A stretch of DNA of 64,000 nt, taken from assembly GCF_000003195.3 (NCBI RefSeq), contig NC_012875.2, forward strand, positions 11,932,174-11,996,173. Reading direction: 5' to 3'. The translations under genes and the position numbers were made by a program. Below are positions 1-9,760 of the stretch, piece by piece (the stretch's first letter is position 1; the number at the start of each line of letters is the position of its first letter). This DNA comes from Sorghum bicolor (Eukaryota; Streptophyta; Magnoliopsida; Poales; Poaceae). The notes beneath the pieces are model-generated. The model did not search any database. It was not told the DNA's origin and was given only the letters and a program-made list of their open reading frames with translations.

Positions 1-1033
1 TTTTGTAGGGATCACATAGGAAATGAGCTAAAGGCAAACTAATCATGAATAAAAGTATCTCAAATGATGAATTGGAGTGCACCATTGCGACGGGCTCATC
101 GAGACGATCGAAATCCATATATCATTTGAACTATTTGGAGTCTCGCATGAAGGAATATGAATTTCTCATGAAAATACACTTTTCTAGAGTCCAAAAGGTT
201 CAAGAAGATACTAGAACGAATGGGATGGCAAACAGCCATAGGGGATGGGTGCCCGACCCACCCCCTTGGGCGGCCACCCGACTGCTGCACCCAATCAGCT
301 TCAACCTCGTGGATTCCCGATATACGGCCTTTGTGGAGTAATCTTGAGTGTACATTTAAGTCAATTTAATCCGAGGGCTATGGTGCTTCCTAGGTGGCTA
401 TAAATACAAGTCTAACCCCCCTAGGGGAGGGGAATCATTATGAGTTATAGCGGCGTCCCTCAAATGGATGACCTCTCTTCTCTATGAGTTGTAGAGGCGT
501 CCCTTAAATGGATGATCTCTCTTCTCTATAGAATTAGGGCTAGACATTCCAATGTAGTAGATTAGTTCTAGTGAGGACTCAGGAGTTAGGGAGAGCGGAA
601 CTACACTCTGGTTCTGGAGGAGTCTTCTTGATAGTTTTGGTATGTCTTCATATCTCTTCTCTGTAAGACTTATGATTTAATATATTATCTTCTCTATTTA
701 CTTTATGCCTATTTATGATTAGTGTAGTTGTTATATCTTGGCATAGGATTTTTGCTATCGTATTGAGTGCTCTAGTTATTCATGGTAATTAGAGGAGTAA
801 ATGCAAGTGTAGACATGGTGTCTAGGCTATAGTTTACATGAGGTTGTGCTCAATTCCACGGATAGTTGTGGTAGCCCCAGGGGTTGCAACCCTGTTAGGC
901 CTTTGTATTGCACCACTTTCGGATTGATGTTTTGTAGAGCTTTTGGCAGCCTTCCCCCGACTACTTTCTTCCCAATCTTATTCGAGAGACGGAAAGGGCC
1001 TGCTGCTCCAAAGTGCTATTGTATTACTACTAT
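1..1033 (+). mobile_element. J: old Athila-like LTR fragment
   Basis: This is a non-coding LTR fragment whose left end lies outside the window. A TATA-like TATAAATA is at 399-406. The GC-rich stretch at about 240-290 (a GGGTGCCCGACC motif, then TTGGGCG) matches the equivalent stretch of the Athila-like LTR of C near 16285-16320, in the same orientation. The sequence around 865-990 resembles the region after the TATA box in C. The small ORFs at 45-341 and 96-290 are chance frames in the LTR. The fragment ends where the LTR of B begins. Assignment to the Athila-like family rests on these matches read by eye. Confidence 0.5.
439..526 (+). repeat. 44-bp tandem duplication in the J LTR
   Basis: Two adjacent 44-bp units at 439-482 and 483-526 differ at about five positions. 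Each contains the words GGCGTCCCT and AAATGGATGA. They lie just downstream of the TATA-like box, so they would fall in the transcribed part of the LTR. Confidence 0.85.
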
Positions 1034-1068
1034 TGTTAGTGTCTGGAGTCGGGGTCCAGGCACTAACA
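1034..1068. repeat. Imperfect palindrome at the LTR end of B
   Basis: The outermost 35 bp form an inverted repeat. TGTTAGTGTCTGGA pairs with TCCAGGCACTAACA around a 7-base centre, with one mismatch per arm. In element orientation this is the last 35 bp of U5. Confidence 0.8.
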
Positions 1069-1410
1069 AGTGATGAGTCTGTGTGCCCCCTTTAACCCGA
1101 ATGGCGATGCAAGAAAACACAGAGGGTTATACTGGTTCGGGCCTTAAATGCCCTACCTCTAGTGAGAGAGTCGTAGTCTATATTGCATTGCATCCGAAAG
1201 TGCTTGTAGTAGGGGAATACAAGCTGGTTGCGAGAGAGGTCTAAGTCCTAGGTCTCAGCTTTAAGAAGTGAGTGCAGGAATGCTCAGTATCCTGAGTCCC
1301 CTGTCTCTACGTGAGTGGAGTGAAGTGTGTGTGGCATGATGAGCTACGCTTGTGTGTTGCTATTGTGTGCTACACTTGTGCCTTGTCTTCTGAAGGGTGT
1401 CCTGCCTCCC

Positions 1411-1420
1411 CTTTTATAGC
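1411..1420 (-). promoter_or_regulatory. TATA box of the B LTR
   Basis: The minus strand reads GCTATAAAAG, a near-consensus plant TATA box. It sets the transcription direction of B as right to left. Confidence 0.6.
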
Positions 1421-1862
1421 CACAAGGGATGGCAGGGCTTTTACATGTGTAAGTCTATAAATTATCTCTAGTGTGCCGTAGAGTGACAGTGTCGACCCTG
1501 TGAAGATTGACTGCCTCGTCCTTGTGGTGTGGGCAACGGCAAGGTCGTCCCTATGGACAGCGTTGCTGAGCCCTGTTTGGATCATGGAGGTCAGGTCCGA
1601 GGCACTATGGCTTGTCCTGCAATAGTGGAATAGTGACTACCAAAGCATTGTTACAGTGGCAGGGGTTAATCTCCTCCCATCCCTCCTACTATCGGGCAAC
1701 GCCTCACAGTGAGAGAGGTAAGGCGCCACAGTGACGGGAGTTGTTGGAATAGTGGGCGATGCGCCCTACTGTAGTGTGGGGGGCATGGCGCACGTCGCAT
1801 CAGGGGTACAGCCACCGTGCGTTGGAAGCCTGCCGCCGAGGACGAGGCTTGGGCGAGGCGTT

Positions 1863-2005
1863 GATTGCGCTCGAGACCGGGGCTCATTCGGGGTGGAGAT
1901 TGCGCTCGAGGCCGGGGCTCGAACGAGATGGAGATTGCGCCCGAGGCTAAGGGCTTGGGCGATATGGAGATTATGTCCGAGGCCAAGGGCTCGGACGTTG
2001 GCTTT
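1863..2005 (-). repeat. Four ~35-bp tandem repeats in U3 of B
   Basis: Four diverged units start at 1863, 1898, 1933 and 1969. Each opens with GATTGCGCTCGAG or a close variant followed by a GGGCTCG-like run. They lie upstream of the minus-strand TATA box, the usual place for enhancer-like LTR subrepeats. Confidence 0.75.
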
Positions 2006-2064
2006 ATTCTTTTTGCCGCTTTTTGTCCTCTTAATTTGGGTATCCCGGTTTATGGTACCCAACA

Positions 2065-2163
2065 ATAGCCCCCGAGCCTGTGGAGGGGCTGGGATGCTCC
2101 TCTAGAGGCTCTTTCAAGGGTAAACTATTAGGCTGAGCTTCTTATTTCCTCCAGGCGGTGCGC
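2065..2163 (-). mobile_element. B: 3' interior stub with polypurine tract
   Basis: About 100 bp of interior remain to the right of the LTR of B, including the PPT-like run at 2065-2078. Similarity to the LTR of A begins at about 2164, so the rest of B is gone. Confidence 0.5.
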
Positions 2164-2818
2164 CAGGTGCCAACTTAGATTGTAGGTAATGATACTTCAC
2201 TTGAGCTAAATAAAAGCAATGGGTTCTTAGGAACATACTTCTAGATGGTTAAAGCTTTTACGCAAAAAGGGTTCAGCTATCCAACTGTACAGCCTTCATG
2301 ATCCTTAAGAGTATTTTTTTCTAGTTCATGATGGGTAAGTCTAGCTGAGTAAATTCTCGTACTTAGGGTTCCATTCCCATGTTGTTTTGAAAATGGGCAG
2401 ATGTACTACGGGCATTGCATCAACTGCTTGTACCCAACAATGGGTGATAACTAGACCAAGGGCAATGGTCACTCTACCTCCTCTTTTGCTTTTGTGGGAA
2501 TGATCAGACACTAGCACTGTAAATTGAACTAAGCATGTGTGTGTACTTTTAAAACTGAAATGCTTCCGTTACTGTTGAACTTGGTTTGTAATAACTGTGT
2601 TGAACTCCGATGTAATTTCTAAATGATGTGAACTGAATGTACTCATGGACAGTGTCTGCTAAACCTATTATGATCTTGGCTGTTTGTATTGAAAAAGGTT
2701 TGAAATCCCTTAAGATTTCACGAACTACTGGAATTATATGGGCTTAAGCCTGATGGTTTGACTGTGCGAAGGGTCGCTATTATGCTTAACCTCTTATAAT
2801 TTGGATGGTTCTGTTACA
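2164..2818 (+). mobile_element. A: 5' LTR remnant
   Basis: The last 655 bp of the 5' LTR, colinear with 20817-21472 of the 3' LTR. Both end GGTTCTGTTACA. The left part of the LTR is missing at the junction with B. Confidence 0.85.
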
Positions 2819-2820
2819 AT

Positions 2821-2832
2821 TGGCATCAGAGC
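2821..2832 (+). other. A: primer-binding site (tRNA-iMet type)
   Basis: TGGCATCAGAGC begins two bases after the 5' LTR end. It differs by one base from the TGGTATCAGAGC site used by many plant Gypsy elements and complementary to the 3' end of initiator tRNA-Met. This fixes the LTR end and the plus orientation. Confidence 0.85.
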
Positions 2833-3638
2833 AAGGTTTAGCGGATTACTGTTCCTAAACATGTTTAAAAATAAATGAAAATGGTTTAACAAAACTAATC
2901 CTCTATTCCTAATACTCAAGGTGTTGAAATGGATTTTTGGAAAACTATAAAGTGTGCCACTTGTCATATCCTTTATGCCCGGTTAAGGATTCTAAGGTCG
3001 CTAGTTAAGTACTAACTTGGGGGTTGTGCATCATTTCTATTTTCATCGCTCATACGACGTGCAATAGTATGAGTGCTATTCACCTGAATGGTAATGGATG
3101 GATCATTTTTCCTCTACGCCTCAGTAAGTGAGAGGTGTGAGAGCATGATCGGATACACTACCGGTCTAGGGAAGTGCTTTAGGGTGCTGTGTCATGTACA
3201 CATATTCCATGTGCTTGGAAAATAGTGCCTCATGGTGGGTGATTCCATCCTGAGAGGCATTGCCGTCATTAGGGCGATGATGTAGGTAGTAGCATGTTAG
3301 ATACAAATGTGGGGTACCTGTGTGTGGAATACATAGTTTTAATTTCTATTCTGCATGTTTCATACTGTGGTTGGGCTGAAATGAGTTTTCTGCAGGTACT
3401 CTAACCATGTTCTCGAGTAGAGCGCTAGTCACGTTTATGAGAGAATGTTGTATGCCACCTCATATACCGATTAGTATTGACCTTTGTTTCTAAGTTTGTG
3501 AGATCGTAAGTTTCGTGCATGCATCATGTTCATTTCATATCATTACTTAGTTCCTCCCCTTATATAAATTTGTCCCATTTTAATAAAAATGATAAAAGAT
3601 AATCCTCAGTCTTACCCATGGTATCCCATTTTCAGCAG
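2833..3638 (+). other. A: untranslated leader, first part
   Basis: About 800 bp between the primer-binding site and the leader ORF. I see no coding frame, repeat or other feature in it. Confidence 0.5.
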
Positions 3639-4671
3639 ATGGCTCGCACCAGGCTACCGCTTCCAAGTCCACTGGAGGGCGGGTTCCTTGCCATCAGTTG
3701 GTACCTAGGGACTCATGCCGTAAGGGCAAGTTCTTAGGAGAGTTTGGTATGCCTACGTTGCTTTGGTGGGTGCTCAGTTCGATGGGGTATCCTACAGGAA
3801 GGGAACCTCGCAACTACTAAAGCCGAGAGCAGCTTGGTGACGGGACCCTAGTTGGGGTCGAGACAGTGATTCCTACCAGCGGCAGTGACCCCACCTGGGG
3901 TGGTTGGGGGTACGAGCCCAGAGGCAGTACTCCTTTCCAGCGAGCTTGCAGGGCTGCTTTTGTAGCTTTGAGGGATATTATGGAGAGGTTCCCATAGGAA
4001 CTGGCTGACGCCTTCGCTGGGGTGTTTCCCTCGGGTGACCCCTACACCGTGGTGTGGGATCAGTTCGAGGGGAGTGCCTTAGAGAGGAGTGCGGATGAGG
4101 ACTAGCACAGTGACAGTACAACTATGAGTGCTATGTTTGCTATGATGAAGACCTATGGGGGCCTAGAGCAATGTTTAGGGCATTTGACTGGATCTCTACT
4201 GATAATTCAGGATGAGAAGCGCCAGCTGCTACATGAGTTTGGCAGTGAGGTTTAGAGGTTGCGGGCAGAGCTTGCCCGTGTTACTCTAGAGACGGACCAG
4301 GCAGTCTAGCGGAGCAGCGTGCTGAGCCAGGACATGTTGGCAATGAGAGTGCAGAGAGGCAGGTTAACCATAGCCCATAGGAACTATGAGCGCCTGCTAG
4401 TTAATGTGCTTGGATAGAAGAATGAAGCCTGGCACGAGGAAGATACTCTTAGGGCCCGACAGCTAGAGCTTGAGCAGCAGCTAGCCAATGCTGAGGAGTA
4501 TAATGAGAACCTGCACGAGGAGATCCACCAGATGCATAACCAGCTCCATCCCCATCACCTTCCTGGGGCCACTAAGATATATTCTGAGGAAGAGATGGAC
4601 GAGGATCCCGAGATGGAGGTGAAGATGAGGAAGGCGATGGTTCCGGCATGGATAGCGATCATAGCGAGTAG
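3639..4671 (+). pseudogene. A: pre-gag leader ORF with H3-tail-like start
   Basis: A decayed reading frame of about 344 codons between PBS and gag. From the ATG at 3639 the first five codons read MARTR. One base appears lost at about 3654, after which the frame reads TASKSTGGR, then VPCHQL. Aligned codon by codon this resembles the histone H3 N-terminus (MARTK, then TARKSTGGK, then APRKQL). The same frame runs on with several in-frame stops through a segment at about 3928-4065 and a charged, coiled-coil-like stretch at about 4250-4570 (RLRAELARV, LEQQLANAEEYNENLHEEI). After a one-base shift near 4615 it enters an acidic tail ending DSDHSE and a stop at 4669-4671. Function is unknown. The frame continuity across 1 kb argues for a real ancestral protein. 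The H3 match is my reading and has not been searched. Confidence 0.6.
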
Positions 4672-5013
4672 ATGCTTGTGTTCTAGTGCTAGTCCTTCTC
4701 TTGTTGTTGTTTCTGCATGGCATGTACTCTTAATCTGGTTGAGACTTGGTTGTTGGTGAGACTTCATATGGTTGAGTTGTGTTGACTTTTGAAAAGTCCA
4801 ATGTATGTATGCTGGCAATTTTGGATGTATGCGAACCACTATGGCGATGTGTTAAGTAATTCTATTAATGATGTTTTGCGTGGATGATGAATGATTTTGC
4901 CTCTATTTATTGTGTGGATTTATTCTTGTCAGTAAATTTGGCTTGGCATGATTTTACATGTATCTACCGATTGGTGACAACTCCTAATGATTGCTTATCA
5001 TTGACGTGTGTAG
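4672..5013 (+). other. A: spacer between leader ORF and gag
   Basis: About 340 bp of AT-rich sequence with no coding frame that I can support. Confidence 0.5.
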
Positions 5014-5440
5014 ATGGTGGAAACACGTGGCAGGGGTATCCACAACCAGGATGCTAGGGAAGGCTCCTTCGGAGATGGGGCTCGAAGGAATGAGGATAGA
5101 GCACCACCGCCACGACCACCTCCTCCTCCATACACTGCAGACATGTTCTTTGCTTAGTTTCTAGGGAGTCAGTAAAACATGGAACAGATGGAGCAGAATA
5201 AGGAGGCTTCCCAGCGCAATATCGCTGTCAACACCCGCCATGGAGGTAACCCGAGCGGCCACAAAGTGAATCAGTACAGTTCTGTCAAGGACTTGATGGA
5301 CACTAATCCACCGGTCTTTAAAGAGGCCGTAGAACCACTTGAGGCCGATGAATGGATCAACACTATGCAGCAGAAATTTTGTCTCCTCCGGATGACTGAG
5401 GAGCTAGAGGCAGAGTATGCGGTGCATCAACTGTAGGGGC
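5014..5440 (+). pseudogene. A: gag, 5' part
   Basis: Start of the capsid polyprotein gene. The ATG at 5014 opens a proline-rich leader (PPPRPPPPP). In-frame stops occur at 5155 and shortly after, then the frame continues as NPPVFKEAVEPLEADEWI, the hallmark start of the retrotransposon gag domain in this lineage (compare the gag of G, RPPVFTKAEEPLEADDWL). The frame is split at 5440 by element I and resumes at 12784. Joining the two sides across one copy of the GGGGC duplication restores the expected QLxGPAG context. Gag would form the virus-like particle. This copy is not functional. Confidence 0.85.
5436..5440. repeat. Target-site duplication of I, left copy
   Basis: GGGGC immediately before the LTR. 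The matching copy is at 12779-12783. Confidence 0.9.
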
Positions 5441-6704
5441 TGTTGGGTATTTTAAACGCAAATAGAAAAATCCGCAAGCGCACGGATACCGATGTAGCTT
5501 TCACCCGGGAGTATTCCAGAGTATCGATTTTCCACAGAGAACGTGAGTGTACTAATTAAGATCCAAGATCGCCCAAGGATAACTATATAATTATTTTTGG
5601 TGGGAAGAGAGGAAGTTTCCTGAGAGTTTTCTAGTTGATCTAAGAATCAAGAATTACTTCAAGATTATCTATATCGGGACATCAGAGCACTAACCACAGA
5701 AAGAGATGAGAAGGGGGCTAGGAAGGTCTGACTACGGTCCTACAAACACCGATCCGAACGTGGTGGAATACGTCGACCGTTAGGGCTGTCACTACCCTAA
5801 GGCTACCACAACAATCCGCAGGACTGGGTGCAATTCCAGGTAATCGCAAGACTAAACACCACGTCTAATCTATTAATTACTACTCTAGCGTTATAAAGAC
5901 TAGAGCACTTGATGCAAGCGGGAATCCAATAAATAACTTGAATGTAAATAAAAGTAATTAGAGAACTCAGGAGTTATGAATTGAAGAACCTGGAGAACGA
6001 TGAAGAACGAACCAGTTGCTGCAAAAGTACAATGTTGAGGAAGATCCGACAGATCCGTCTCCTCCTCCGCTCTCCTCTTCTCTCTCCCTATTTTCTAGAT
6101 TACAACTAGAACTAACTAGAACTAGAACTAGAGGAACTAGAACTAGAACTAGATCTAGATGAACTAGAGGTAGAACTAGAAGAACTAGAGGGATCCTCTC
6201 TACTTGGATGAAGAATTAAAACCCTAGCTTTGATTCTGTAGAAGAGGTATGATCTCCAGGGGCCAGGGGGTCTGGTTTTATAGTCCCTTCAAGTGAATCT
6301 AGGCCGTCGGATCAAACCGACAATGATCGCACGGTTTTCCTTGATCCTTCAGGTCGGTGGAGTGTTGTCCGCGAAACGTGACCGAATTGGTCTCTGGAAG
6401 TGGGCGGGCGCCCAAGGGACTAGGGCGGGCGCCCTGTGCCTGAGCGCTCTCGGCCTCCGCTTCGGTCCCGGGGCTTCTGGAGTCTTCTAGATGACAGAAA
6501 ATTGCGCGGCACGTTAATATCTCTATGTAAACCCGACGTGTGGGCCTTTCTTCCATATTTCCTGATAACCCCCTGCAGAAATAGACAAACACCAAAACTT
6601 GTGGAATTCTGTCAGATAAAACCCTAAGTCTAGGTGTTGGTTGTATTTGGATCCTTTTCTATGATTAGTTGATGGTTAAATGTGAGCATTAAGGACCGTC
6701 AACA
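5441..6704 (-). mobile_element. I: 3' LTR
   Basis: The 1264-bp LTR, in element orientation, begins TGTTGACGGTCC (at 6704) and ends AATACCCAACA (at 5441). A TATA box (TATAAAA on the minus strand) is at 6276-6282. It contains an AACTAG-rich minisatellite (about 6110-6192) and two copies of the GC-rich word GGGCGGGCGCCC near 6403 and 6423. Confidence 0.9.
6110..6192. repeat. AACTAG minisatellite in the I 3' LTR
   Basis: A degenerate array of AACTAG and AACTAGAACTAG units. The equivalent array in the other LTR (about 12180-12285) is longer, so the array has changed length since insertion. Confidence 0.85.
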
Positions 6705-6717
6705 AGCTCCCCCAAGC
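6705..6717 (-). other. I: polypurine tract
   Basis: On the minus strand the sequence abutting the 3' LTR reads AAGCTTGGGGGAGCT, the plus-strand primer site for reverse transcription. It confirms the minus orientation. Confidence 0.85.
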
Positions 6718-8216
6718 TTAACCTTCGCTCGTCCCTGAGCAAAGATGAACTCAAGAGTTTCTGCAGTGGTTTCATAACTTAAAGATACACATGTGTTTAA
6801 ACAAGATCTCATCTCTGGTTAGAGTAAACTATTAAGATTTAAAACTTACTCATTTACCTTTCACCATGGGACTTGTAACCGTCACTTTTGTCTTGAGTAG
6901 TTAAAAGATAGAACAGTCTAGTCAAACACCATGTCTCTTATTCTTCGATTAACTATAGCTCTGGAGTTTTTGTAGATTTTCAAATAAAACTCAGAGATTC
7001 CTTGTATGACTCTCTCTAGTCTCTCTTTTGTGGTATTTCTGGATCCTTACCAAGGCAGTAATGGTGTATGCCCTCTCTCAAAGTATGTGGTATTTGTGGT
7101 ATAAGGCATAGTGACATTGCCCTCTCTCTCACCCTACTCTAATAAGGCTTTTGATATCTGGAGCTCATAGGTGGGAGACAGCTAATACATACATACAAGA
7201 CATTTATTGCATAGTCAAACCATGGATCCAAAAGAACAAGTCAATAAATCAAATCAAGATGTGCATGTGTGGCGAATGAATGGTGTATGGTGATGATGGT
7301 GATAACAATGGTGAAAGTCTAATTCTACTTATGCTCTTTTGAGGGGATACATACCTTTCTTGCACATATGAAACTTTTTGAGGGGAATGAGATGCTCTAT
7401 ATATTTTTTTTTCTTTTCTCTTAGGTGGGTATCTTGTAAACCTAATTCTACTGTCGGACACTTGTCCATTTTTACCTCTCGTCTCACTTTTTCTTTCTTT
7501 CGAGGTTCCGGGCACTTGCCCCTTTTTATTTCCTCGTATCTTTTCTTTCTCTCTTTTTTTCAGAGCACTCATCTCTTGAAATGATGTAGCAAGTGGTAGT
7601 AACCAAGATAAGTTGAGCATTTATTTCACTGGGGAAAACAGAAATGTTTTTGGCTATTCTCTCCCGGATTAGGAGTAGAATATTTTTAGGTGATTCTGGA
7701 GATGGAAATGGGTGGATATATGTGGATGCGTACTTCCAGAGTAGAAGCAGCATGTATGAGTGAACGTGCAAGTGAATCTTGATTTAACCACATGACAAGC
7801 TCCTAAGGGTCTACACAGCTTGACCACACTCAATGCTCATAAGTAGTAAAGTAAATGTGTGGTTCATAGTCTAGCAAGCATGTATATATGGCTGTGGTAG
7901 GAATTTAAACTCTCATCATACAGGAACTCATCATGCAACATTTTAAAGATTTTCAAAGATAAAATTCTCCAGAATTCTAGCATCTCTAGGAACAGATAAA
8001 CAGCAGCTCAACCTTCCCATATCATATCCGTTAACGACTTAGACTTTAGATCAAGTACTCTTCCCACAAATTTAGGTTTAGAGCAAATCTTAATTAATAA
8101 CAGTCATGCCTAAACTTGAGAGAGATTTCAATTTTGAGAACTAGTCATGGCAGAGCAACTATTCATTATTTCCATATGAGAGCTTATCACGAGGGTTCAT
8201 AGCAAATTTTATTTAT
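6718..8216 (-). other. I: long non-coding 3' region
   Basis: About 1.5 kb between the degenerate ORF and the PPT. It has homopolymer-rich pyrimidine/purine stretches but no supportable gene. Homologous non-coding sequence lies in C (14886-16002, opposite orientation) and H (62175-63780, same orientation), so the region is a stable part of this family rather than random debris. Confidence 0.7.
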
Positions 8217-9760
8217 TTATTTATTTAGCAAACTAAGCAAAGATATATATATAAGCACAAAATCTTTGTTTGGGTTTTTATGATTATGCATCTTTTTATT
8301 ATTTGAGTAAAATATAAACGTGAGTAGAATACTTAGCTGGATAAATGGGGGTGCTCTCCCCCAAGCTGGATTTGACGCAATTTCTTCTGATGTAGCTAGC
8401 AGGTGGCGGAGGTGTATTTGAATGTCGGCAGCACCCTGATGACGATTAGGATGTCCTTCGTCTGCTAGTCTTCTTTGATCCTTGAATTCTCTTGGCAAGG
8501 CGTTTGGTGTTTTTAAGTCCTCCGAACGGGACTCTCCGTTTCCTGAGTCATTATGGGATTCGCTGGATGGCGTAGTCGGTGGTTCCGACGGTGCTTCCTC
8601 TTCGTGTATAACAATCTTCTCTTTCCACACCTGACTCGGTGCTACGGTCTCCTCAGGACAGTTCTGTTCAAGTTGTATGTCTTCAGACCTTACAACTTCT
8701 CCTTCATAGTCACCCATCCGTCCTTGATGATTTGCCTCCTCTGGTTGCGGTTGCGTCGTCGTCTTCTTGTCCTGACCTGCTTAGAGTCTTCAACTATATA
8801 GTTAGGGTCAGTAAAACAGTGGCGTACCTTCTCTGAGGGGAAGTGCATGTGGACTTCTCTGGTTCCAATGTATATGATTGCTTTAATGGTGCTAAAGAAC
8901 GGTCTTCCAAGGATGATGGGTGGATCGTACTTGTCTTCTCCCATGTCAATAACCTTAAAATCATCTGGAGCTGACTGTATGTTGGTTGTAGGGACATGGT
9001 TCCATGCAGGAGCTGATAAGTGACTGCGGCCATTATGTTGACGTTAGATCCGGTGTCGTAGAGTGTCTTCTGAAAAGAATATCCGTTGATTGTGCACTCG
9101 ATGCTTGGAACACCAGGGTCATCCTTCTTGATCAAGAAAGGTGTCTTGAGTTGACGATCTTGACCTCCTTGAGCTGCAGTGACCATCTTAGCTGACTCGG
9201 TACACATTTGCTTGTTCCTGCTTCTCCTGTTGGTCCTCTTCCTTGGTTCATGTCGGGATTGCTCTGGGATTTGTGTAGTCTTGTTCTTGAAGGAAAACGT
9301 CTCCTTCTTCCCCTTGATGTAGAAACTGATCTTGGCAGCACTAGCGTAGATGTCGGCTCCCGAGGTGTTCAGGAATGGCCTCCCTAGGATGATGGGTGCC
9401 CTCTCATCAGTATCAGTCTCTATCACCACGAAGTCTGCTGGAGCGTATAAGGTACCAACTCGGACGTAGAGGTTCTTCAATATTCCCTTTGGGAAACTTA
9501 GTGTCTGATCTGCAAGCTGCAAACACATGGTTGTTTCTAGGAAGGATGTGTAAAGAATTTTTCATAGAGTACCCTGAGCATAATGTTGACGCTGAAGCCA
9601 AAGATGCAGAGTGCTTCTAGGAAGTCCACCATGCCGATGGAGATCGGGATGACGGGACGTCCTGGATTGTATCTCTTGACCGGCAGAAGGTCAGTAATTA
9701 CTTCCACAATAGGGTTACTCCAGTAGTTGCGTCCTCAAGCATCTCAGGGCAGTGATTGCC
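8217..9760 (-). pseudogene. I: degenerate ORF with two protease-like domains
   Basis: Read right to left, a first retropepsin-like domain spans about 9720-9270. Its active-site region is degraded (GFSVNIM, where Athila-type proteases have D-L-G-A-S), and it is followed by the clear flap/C-terminal signature ERAPIILGRPFLNT. A linker rich in Arg and Lys leads to a second domain at about 9145-8800 with DTGSNVN at its catalytic loop and a second PPIILGRPFFST signature, reached after a frameshift. An Arg-rich stretch and, after another frameshift, an acidic tail (8717 to about 8350) follow. A retropepsin would process Gag. The duplicated arrangement with no RT behind it is unusual. Frameshifts make this copy non-functional. 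Confidence 0.7.
8354..8367 (-). other. I: internal PPT-like motif
   Basis: The minus strand reads AGCTTGGGGGAGAG, nearly identical to the genuine PPT at 6705-6717. The same motif occurs at the equivalent place in H (about 63782-63795). Confidence 0.5.

Larger units (their letters stand above)
1034..2064 (-). mobile_element. B: LTR of a minus-strand Gypsy element
   Basis: The LTR is bounded by TG at 1034 and CA at 2064 (TGTTAGTG to GGTACCCAACA). Orientation is minus: a TATA box reading GGCTATAAAAGG on the minus strand covers about 1409-1420, and a purine-rich tract of the form GGCTCGGGGGCTAT lies beside the 2064 end, where the 3' polypurine tract should be. Flanking 5-mers do not match, which fits an element continuing into interior sequence to the right rather than a solo LTR. 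The lineage is not settled; the PPT resembles those of Tat-type grass elements. Confidence 0.65.

Noticed and set aside
1034..2064. B as a solo LTR
   Set aside because: The 5 bp on each side do not match, and a PPT-like tract with interior sequence follows at 2065.
6299..6595. A frame of about 98 codons (VFVYFCRGLSGNMEERPTRR start) repeated in the LTRs of I (also 12373-12669), C and H
   Set aside because: It tracks general LTR DNA similarity, spans the U3 promoter region, and its tail changes frame between copies. No evidence that it is translated.
7378..7584. Phe-rich small frame in the interior of I
   Set aside because: Arises from T-rich tracts. The homologous stretches in C and H do not keep it as a consistent protein.
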